From: Biscogniauxia marginata
Taxonomy: Eukaryota > Ascomycota > Sordariomycetes > Xylariales > Xylariaceae
Length of the DNA stretch: 40,496 nucleotides
Direction of reading: 5' to 3'
Assembly (NCBI GenBank): GCA_022695795.1
Contig: MU404241.1
Location: forward strand, 1 to 40,496
Below are positions 33,601 to 40,496 of the stretch, in pieces (the stretch's first letter is position 1; every line of letters begins with the position of its first letter). The notes under the pieces are model-generated. The model was not told the origin of the DNA. It ran no database searches and saw only the letters and a list, made by a program, of their open reading frames with translations. A program made the translations under genes and the position numbers.

Positions 33601-34334
33601 TCCCGGGGTGGAAAATTGCACCATCGAGTCCTTCCTCTTCCCCTCCAGAGTCGATCCTATGAGTTTCACACTTACTTTCTACGGTCATCGTGACTAACTA
33701 TATGGCCACCGTTTTTTTGCTGTGGGCCATGTGGTCAACTCACAGTGGCCAATCATTTCTACTTCTAGCTCGCTAGCTGGGAGGTCAGCAACAGACACAG
33801 CTGCGTTCGCTTTTACTATATGGAATCCCAAGGTCTTCATCGTGTAGTACCCCTCTCTATCACACAGAAAACACTCCACACTCTCTTATCATATCATATA
33901 ACTAGCATAACATCAGCACAATAAATTGGCAACCATCTTATTACACTCAGTCTTTTGTGACACCGCCGCTGATTAGTTAAACTTGATAAGGGATACAATT
34001 CTCTTAGACACGTAGGACCTCTAAAGCGCATAAACAGATAACATTGAATCTATTCCTAGTATAATCCAGTCCTGTGCACTGACCACTCAAGTGGTGTGGG
34101 CATTGGCATAATGAATGTAGAGAGAAGGGGCAACAACTCGCACAGTTAATGGGATCACTGCCCATCATGTGACCGTGGTGGACGAATTCAAGACACTGAT
34201 AAATACAACGATTGGATTAGACGTATCGCATGTTCCTAAACTAAGAGTCTGATTCTCCGGTATGACTCGACGGATTGCGGTGACGTGACCGACCTTCTTT
34301 TACGATCCGGTACTTCGGAGGGCCTCCCGAGGAA
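33601..34334. other. Spacer between two convergent genes
   Basis: It holds the 3' ends of the nuclease-like pseudogene (plus) and the kinase-like gene (minus). I see no gene, RNA or notable repeat in it. Confidence 0.5.
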
Positions 34335-35242
34335 CTACCTAGGGTCCACACTATAGTCGATCCACTGCACTTTACTAGCATAATAAGGTCCCAGTGACAT
34401 GTTAGACCACCTTGGGTTGGGCGGCGTCCTGATATCATTGAAGTCCACCAGCCTGCTCTGGCGCCAATTTCTGCCAGTGAAAGATAATCCCAACCCGACT
34501 GCACGGAGATAGTCGAAAAAGCTTTGAGTGACAGTATAATCGATGATCGGCTTTCCAGCATCGTCGAGCTGCGTCTCTTCAACGTACTCGTAAACAATGG
34601 CGATTGAGTGGCCACTAGGGTCAGGCACTCGATGCCTTTGCGGGTAGACGTTGGGGAGTTGGGTATTTTGAATCTCGAGCCAACCATGGCAAGAGGGGAA
34701 TGGGGGTGGTGAGGGGACAGGCTGTTTTGACTCGTCGTATGGGTTTCCTGATGATTCCCTTTCCTCGTCGCTAAACGCTCGTATGTTGGACTGGGCCACA
34801 TGACGGTTTTCAGCCCCATGCTTGACCATGATAGTCTGCGTTGGACTTTTCTCAGCTTCAGATAAAGCCGCTTGCAGTTTTTGCAGGAGGTCAACCGTCC
34901 GTGATTCAGATTTCACAGGGAAGGTGTAGTGTGGGCACTGATATGTATCCCAGAACTAGAATAGCGTACAAAAGACATAAAAGCATTAGTATAGTCAATC
35001 ACAAGTCTAGAGGCACCGAAAGTACATACGACCTTAACCGCGACTCTGCCGTAGTCAGTGATGTCCGCTAGGTAAACATGTCCCTCCTCTCCATGGCCTA
35101 TGTATTCGATCCACGTGATGTCGTTCACGGAGCCAGGAAACCGGCGTAGACGTGGGTTTTCCAAAGCTCTTCGCGTCGTTTTAGGAGGCCCCTGGAGAGG
35201 AGTATCGTCAATAAACCTGAATTTTTTGTTGGGGGTAACCAT
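34335..35242 (-). CDS. Protein-kinase-like (FTA2-type) protein, 277 aa, probably catalytically inactive
   Basis: Exons on the minus strand are 35242-35030 and 34955-34335. The 74-nt intron (35029-34956, GTATGT donor, TTCTAG acceptor) is phase 0 and joins GRVAVKV to FWDTYQCP. ITWIEYIGHGEEGHVYLADI (42-61) is a glycine-rich loop (G49, G51, G54), and VAVKV gives the ATP-binding lysine K70. The hinge-like IAIVYEYVEE lies at 189-198 and RLVDFNDI (D242) stands where DFG is expected. No HRD-type catalytic loop precedes it, and about 35 residues follow. This arrangement resembles the many short fungal kinase-like proteins annotated as kinetochore Sim4 subunit FTA2-like. It is far shorter than a full kinase (about 250-300 residues for the domain alone) because the middle is a poorly conserved insert. 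The start at 35242 has context ACAATGG. Function unknown; I would not assign it to the kinetochore without other evidence. Confidence 0.65.
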
Positions 35243-36176
35243 TGTAAATTGATTGGTGTGTTGGAGGTTGGAGAGATAGAGAGAGGAAAGGGGGGGGGGA
35301 GTATGCGTATAAGTATATGTAGGTGGGTACACAATACCTACCTACCTCTACTCTAGGCAACCACCGTGCGGCCCACTAAATTCAAGGGTATTCCTGGGGA
35401 GGTACAGTGGGTTCACCGCATGGATTGCACATTTCATCGCTGACAATGGCAAATGGGTTGCATAGGTACCAGATTCCGTCCTGCACACTAGAATCGATCA
35501 CCAACAACAGTTGGCAAGCGGGCAAGTAGCCTCGTGCACGGGCCATATTTTAGTACTTCCCTAGTTAGGACGAGGGAGCCCCAAGAGACTCCACTTCGTC
35601 GGCCCGGGATCACGCTTAGATTACTATTGGTCCCCGGGTCTGGCAAGCACATTGCGGCCCGTGGCCGTTTTTGTACTACCTGCATACTATGTATGTAGGT
35701 AGTACCTTGTAAACATTAGTTCAATCTGAAATAAGTACCTAGGTACCTACCTCCTAATTAACACTGATATTCGGGCTAATGACAGTACATCAATTGGTAT
35801 GAAACGGTATCTAAAGAGTATGCTCAATATTCAGACAACATCTCTACTTTCTTCACCACGTGTCAGGAAGTAGAGAGTTGAGTTGACATATCAGGTGGTA
35901 CAAGGGAACAGGTGTGTATAAGTACTGTATCCTATGTAGCTGTAGTTCCAGTCCCTCGCGCAACAACTACGTTATCACCTACCCCCTACCTAGGTACCTC
36001 GTGACGTCACGCCTACATCAAAATAGTGAAGACAATACAACTCCTTTATACCTTCACAACCCAGGTCCTAGCTATATTCCTGCCGGTAGTAGGGGCAATT
36101 TTGCTCTTCTGCCTATAAGGCGTTAAGACATTCTACATAGAAGACGTGTCTTATATACATCTGTTAGTATTCGTAT
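35243..36176. other. Promoter side of the kinase-like gene, TACCTA/TAGGTA-rich
   Basis: No gene supported. The stretch has many copies of TACCTA/TAGGTA (35330-35350, 35690-35760, 35980-36000), often as TACCTAGGTACCTA palindromes, plus a GTGACGTCAC palindrome near 36001-36010 that contains a CRE-like TGACGTCA core. Confidence 0.5.
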
Positions 36177-36389
36177 TTACCTTGTATGTTTATAGACTAA
36201 GTTGAACGTACCACAATTCAGTACTGTGGGTAGCTCAAGCTTAGAGAACTTATCCAAGCTGCGGAGGTAAATCGGGTAATCGTTTTTCAACTCGTAGATC
36301 CGCGTGAGTTGTTGTTCTCCGTATATGTAGTGGTAGCCTATCGAGCAATAGTAGCAATATCCCCCTTCTTTGTTTTTAGTAGTGAACAT
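36177..36389 (-). pseudogene. Isolated coding-like fragment next to a RIP block
   Basis: The 70-codon frame YCYYCSIGYHYIYGEQQLTR followed by IYELKNDYPIYLRSLDKFSK looks like natural protein and ends at a possible donor (AAGGTAAAT, near 36180). Its base composition is normal, while the sequence immediately upstream on its strand (above 36390) is AT-rich. I do not recognise the family. It may be an exon of an element or gene whose remainder has been mutated. Confidence 0.3.
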
Positions 36390-36639
36390 TCGAAATAAAT
36401 AACATATAAAAAAGTAGTTAGTATTACCTTGTATTTCTATCCTTATAAAAGAATTACGTTTAAGAAAATAAAATAATTTACGTATTTATACATTTTATAT
36501 ATATATATATTAATATATTTTTTAAAACCTTATAATATAATATATAATTAATTATAAACATAATAAAATTAATAACAATTATAATAAAGTGGTTATTTAA
36601 AGAACTCTCGCTTTGTTTAAAGGTTTTTTTAAGAATAAA

Positions 36640-36830
36640 ACTATAAAATACTTGGTTGATAACGTTTTTTAGGCAACCTTTATATATTTCGCGCACGATA
36701 GCTTCCAGATAGGGTCTCTCTTCTTCTAGGAAAGTTATTCTCCGGCGAGTTAGATCATCAGCGTGCTGCTGCCTGAGATCGCGAAACTCGTCGTTGATAT
36801 ATGCATACTGGGAATATTTCCTTATCCCGG
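36640..36830 (-). pseudogene. Coding remnant inside the AT-rich element
   Basis: One minus-strand frame reads YSQYAYINDEFRDLRQQHAD, then DLTRRRITFLEEERPYLEAI and VREIYKGCLKNVINQVFYSF before fading into AT-rich sequence towards 36478. The charged, helical sequence is clearly protein-like, and upstream it is closed by a stop. It could be part of a transposon protein or of a host gene captured between mutated repeats. Family not recognised. Confidence 0.35.
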
Positions 36831-37307
36831 GTTTTCAGCCTTCGGTGCTGGCGCCAAGAGTTCATCATTTTATAAGTATTTCATTCGATATTTATGGCTC
36901 TCTGGCTGTGCTCATGATGCCACCTTCCTAATAAATCGAGCTAGATAGTCCTTAACCCTGGGAAATGATATTAACAGCTAGTGCTTTTTAATAACGTTTC
37001 CGCTTTTATTCGGAAAAAGTATCTTTCTTTAAAATTACTAAGCCTTAGTTTAAGCTTTATTATTAAATAAATAATAATTATATCGATAAAATTAAAAGCG
37101 TAAAATTTCTTAAAATATTTAAAATATTTAAAATATATATATTAATAAGTTATAACTTAATTAATTTCTTCATTTAAATAAATAATTATTATAAACTTGT
37201 TTAAAATAAAAAGCTTTTTTAATTTTTTATATAATATAAATAACTTAGTTATATATTTAAGTTATTAAAATAACATTAAAAATATTAAAAAGATAAAGTA
37301 TTATATT

Positions 37308-37371
37308 CGTTTTAGTTTATTATTTTAATATATTTAAACATTTAAATATAAATTAAAATAAACTAAAAACG
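37308..37371. repeat. Imperfect inverted repeat, arms about 31 nt
   Basis: CGTTTTAGTTTATT at the left end is answered by AATAAACTAAAAACG at the right, with the AT-only middle also largely self-complementary (small indels). In such AT-rich sequence part of the pairing may be chance. Confidence 0.55.
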
Positions 37372-37793
37372 ATAATTAAAGCAAATTATATACTTTTTTA
37401 TATTAACTTAACTTATAAAGGCATTTAATTAAATAAACTATTATTTAAACGTTTTAATTAATCGAAATAAAAAATAAACGATTATATACCGTTTAAAATT
37501 AACCTTTTAATATTAAAATATAATATAATTTACGATGAAAGCTTTATTTTTAAAAGTATAATTAGTAATTTATCGTTATATAAATTATTATTATTAATAC
37601 AAAACACGTATTATAAAGATAGAAATAAGAAGTGTATTATATGCGAGATTTGCAGGTTAGTAGCATGCTCGAAGGCGTGTGGCTATAGAACTGGGTTGTG
37701 ACCTTAAAGAATAAGGATTAGAACGTGGGTTGGGGTTATAGTTTAGGTATAACGAAGTCGTAACAACCGTAACTTACACGTTAATACGTAACA

Positions 37794-38682
37794 TTTTCCC
37801 TTAATGAGGTATGTACCTGCTTGTGCTGCTTATCCCTGACCATCATTAGCCAATACTCTGATGACATTGCGTTTCTTGAATAGGAAATGGATGCATAGCA
37901 CTCATATCACCAGAGACTCAACGGCCCCTGCGACTTTCTATCACCTTGTCGAATCAACTAGCTGTCTACAATGCTCACGGGATGCACAAACTCCCTGCCC
38001 CCCCCCCCCCCCCCGGGCTCGGCCACTCCGCTTGCAGCGCGTACATCCTAGCTTCCCGTACTTAGGTACTTCGGAGGTGTTATGGGTGTCATACGCGACC
38101 TGGGGGAAAATGGGTCCCTTGGAGCTACCCTGGCTGTCTTACGAGCTGATCAGCGTCTTGTCCAGTTCTTGCAAAATAGTGATCTCAGCCCTTAGAGGAT
38201 TTAGGCAACTGAAATGGTTAGCTACATTTTTACATAGCACAAATCTATTAATCTAGAGCAGCGAGCAACCAAATGTATTCATCACTCTCGTCCTAGACTT
38301 ATACCCACGTTAGTTATGTAAATCAATGCCAGTTAATACTACCATGTTTACATCATGTCCTTTTCTATTGGATGGATCCACAGATGATATTACATTTTTC
38401 AAAGATATCCCTCCTATCCGAGGTAGTAAAAGTATGCGTATTAGCATCGGACTTGGGTAACCAACAGCAGATACTAATGGCGCTATCGGCTGCCGATAAA
38501 TACACAGCTTTATCAGTGTGCCAGGGAGAGCCTTAACAAGGCTACAATCATACGATTGCATGTCCATACTACCCCCTTCCAGGGAAAATGCGAATATATG
38601 TTACTCCTCACTCCAAGTATTGCCGTCTCGGCCGAGTTTATTACATTGAACGCTGGGACAGAAATCCATTTCAATCGCTTTA
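37794..38682. other. Normal-composition spacer between two AT-rich elements
   Basis: About 890 bp of ordinary base composition separate the two AT-rich elements. It includes a run of 17 C followed by GGG (37998-38017). The frame 37861-38256 (131 codons) crosses the poly-C tract as poly-Pro and shows no domain, so I do not call it a gene. Confidence 0.45.
37998..38014. repeat. Poly-C run, 17 nt
   Basis: Seventeen C directly followed by GGG. Length may be uncertain in assembly. Confidence 0.9.
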
Positions 38683-40496
38683 TGTTACGGGGTTAAATAT
38701 AAAGCCAGAATAATCTCAATATATTTAATTAAGTCGAGCCTTATTCGACTAAGTCTTATATACGTTCGACTTAATCCTCTCTTATATATATAACTTTTAT
38801 AATGCGATATATTATATAAATACCTTTATAACTAAAACTTAAATACTTTTTTTATTTTAACTTAATATACCGTATATCTTTAACTTATATTTTTACTTTA
38901 TTTCCACGTATAATTAATCCTTTAAATAACTTTCTTATATATATTATATATACCTTTATAATATTACTTCCCTTTTTTTTAAGTTCGTTTTAAACTTTTA
39001 AACTAATTTACTTTTAAATCTTTTAAGGCGTTCGGTTTTTTTTAATAAAACTTAAAAACTATAATTTAAACTTCTTCGTAAAAATGATTATAAAGTTCTT
39101 AAGTTTAATCCTTTTTAACGAAAAAACTTTTTTACTTAATAAAATATTAAACTTCTTAATTTATTATAATAAAATTAACGATTTTATTAACATTATAACC
39201 GTTTATTATTTAAGTTTAATTAACTTTTTAAAGTATTTAATTTAAATTAAAAATAGGTCGCTTTATTAATTTAAAAGGTTTAATTAATAAAATATAAAAC
39301 ACATTATAAATTTATTATTTAATAAGTAATTTAAATTTAATAATAATAAAAATATTTTTAAGAACTTAAAAAGGTTTTAAAAACTTATAATTAAGCTTTT
39401 TTACTAGTTGTTAAGTTTTAATATTTTTATTTATTTAATATAATTAAATTCTTTTATTAAATCGTAAAAATATTTAATTGTTTTTGATTTATAAACCTTT
39501 TTATTTTTCCTAAGTATACTTTAATAACTATTTAGTTTTTTTATATAAATTTATTATTTAATAAATATAAAAAAAGCTTTTTAAATACTTTGTTTTTATT
39601 GAAAAGAAATTATTTATTACTAAGTAAAACTTGTAATTAACGAAAAATGAAAAGAAATACGTAATAAAAATGCTAATATTATTATAAATAAACTTAATTA
39701 TTAATAAAAAATACTTAATTTATTATTTTTTAATTAATAAAAGCCTTAAAATAAACTTTAAAAGTTTAATTAACTCTTTTAATTTATTTATTCGTTTAAA
39801 AATAAAAAATTATATTTATATAAAATCTTATTTTTAATAACTTTACAAAAGCCTTTTAAAACTAAAAAAATAAAATATAAATCTTAATTAAAAATTATAT
39901 TAATAAAAACTTTATAAAGCCTTTAAACTTGTTAAATAAAAATCTTAACTAAGTTTTCCGCTTTTTATTCTCCTTTTAAAAAAGAAAAATTAAGCCATTT
40001 TAATAAATCAATTAATAATAACTTATAATGAATTACATTTTTCTAATAAAAGGAGATTAATAATAAAATCTATAAAAATAAATTATTAAAACGAAAAAAA
40101 AAGCTTTAAAGGTTATAACTTATTATACAGGGAATATTAAAGTATTTTATTTTATTAATATTTTAAATATCTTTATATGTATTTTATAACCAGGTTATTT
40201 ATTTTAAATCATTAAAAGTTTTATTAAATTATTTTTATAATTTTAATTTAATTTATATATTTAAATATATAAGAATTATATTTAAACTTAAATAACGTGT
40301 TATATAAGCAAGTAAGTTAATTTTTATAACTTTCGTAGTTTTAATTATTAAAAAACATTTATACGGTATTAAAATTAATTAATAATTATTATTATTTAAA
40401 TTATTTAAATTATTTTTACACTTTAAAAACTAAATACTTTTTTTATATTAAATATTTAATTTTTAACGTGTAATTTAAATTTATTTATTTATTTAT
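38683..40496 (+). mobile_element. AT-rich RIP-like transposon relic running off the window end
   Basis: TGTTACGGGG at 38683 marks a sharp change from normal to extremely AT-rich sequence that continues to the last base. CpA and TpG are almost absent, TpA is very frequent, and no open frame of any size survives, all as expected for an old RIP-mutated element. Its part 40294-40490 matches 28388-28600 in the same orientation. The TGTTACGG start resembles fungal Gypsy-type long terminal repeats, but no other LTR feature (matching second LTR, primer-binding site, target duplication) can be shown within the window. Confidence 0.6.
40294..40490 (+). repeat. Interspersed AT-rich repeat, copy 2
   Basis: Direct-orientation counterpart of 28388-28600. 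AACGTG starts both copies, and TTTTTATAACTTTCGTA is identical in both (40321 and 28432). Confidence 0.8.

Larger units (their letters stand above)
36390..37793 (-). mobile_element. AT-rich RIP-like relic, possible LTR element on the minus strand
   Basis: Two AT-rich blocks (about 36400-36700 and 36960-37650) enclose a GC-normal island. The right edge ends with CGTAACA at 37787-37793, i.e. TGTTACG on the minus strand, the kind of start common in fungal LTR retrotransposons; a similar TGTTACGG starts the next AT-rich block at 38683. Minus-strand coding traces occur in the island. CpA is depleted in the AT-rich parts. No complete reading frame survives. The LTR interpretation rests only on the short terminal sequence. 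Confidence 0.45.

Noticed and set aside
34241..34894. 217-codon minus-strand frame overlapping the kinase-like gene
   Set aside because: It is an alternative frame of exon 2; only the other frame carries the hinge and DFN-like motifs and joins exon 1 in phase.
1..40496. CRISPR arrays, telomeric TTAGGG arrays, 5S or other rRNA genes
   Set aside because: None found by eye on either strand; the short tandem repeats present are microsatellites or 10-mers without spacers.

Overview
The window looks like nuclear DNA of a filamentous ascomycete, most likely a Sordariomycete. Short spliceosomal introns (60-211 nt, GTAAGT/GTATGT-type donors, CTGAC/CTAAC branch sites) interrupt the genes. There is a pyr4-type orotidine-5'-phosphate decarboxylase with the long insertion typical of that class, a Zn2Cys6 regulator, and AT-rich blocks that look like transposons destroyed by repeat-induced point mutation (RIP). 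All identifications come from reading the sequence; nothing was searched against a database.

Left part (about 1-12 kb), ordinary gene space. In order: a 799-aa Zn2Cys6 transcription factor (minus, 3 exons), the pyr4/URA3 gene for UMP synthesis (minus, intronless), a 3-kb divergent intergenic region, the PIS1 phosphatidylinositol synthase gene (plus, 2 exons), and a U3 snoRNA gene (plus, 11559-11946). The U3 gene carries an 83-nt spliceosomal intron between its GAC box and the ACUUCA segment.

Middle (about 12-27 kb), gene-poor. It holds a decayed coiled-coil gene with two nonsense codons and a frameshift (12.6-13.3 kb), a small lysine-rich ORF, and a 5-kb stretch with no convincing gene. These are followed by an unrecognised 846-aa protein (plus, 2 exons, 19298-22049) with five internal repeats, a Cys/His cluster and a C-terminal membrane anchor, and then by a secreted alginate-lyase-fold polysaccharide lyase (minus, 3 exons).

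Right part (about 28-40.5 kb), accessory and repeat-rich. Very AT-rich blocks lie at 28.15-28.73, 28.97-29.2, 36.4-36.7, 36.96-37.65 and 38.7-40.5 kb. They surround relics: a C2H2 zinc-finger remnant, a PD-(D/E)XK nuclease-like gene with two in-frame stops, a convergent kinase-like (FTA2-type) gene that looks catalytically dead, and coding islands on the minus strand. The 28.4-kb and 40.3-kb blocks share a diverged direct repeat, so they belong to the same multicopy family. Premature stops in the relic genes are TAG or TAA and fit CAG/CAA to TAG/TAA changes, the direction RIP would produce. The housekeeping genes on the left show no sign of this decay.
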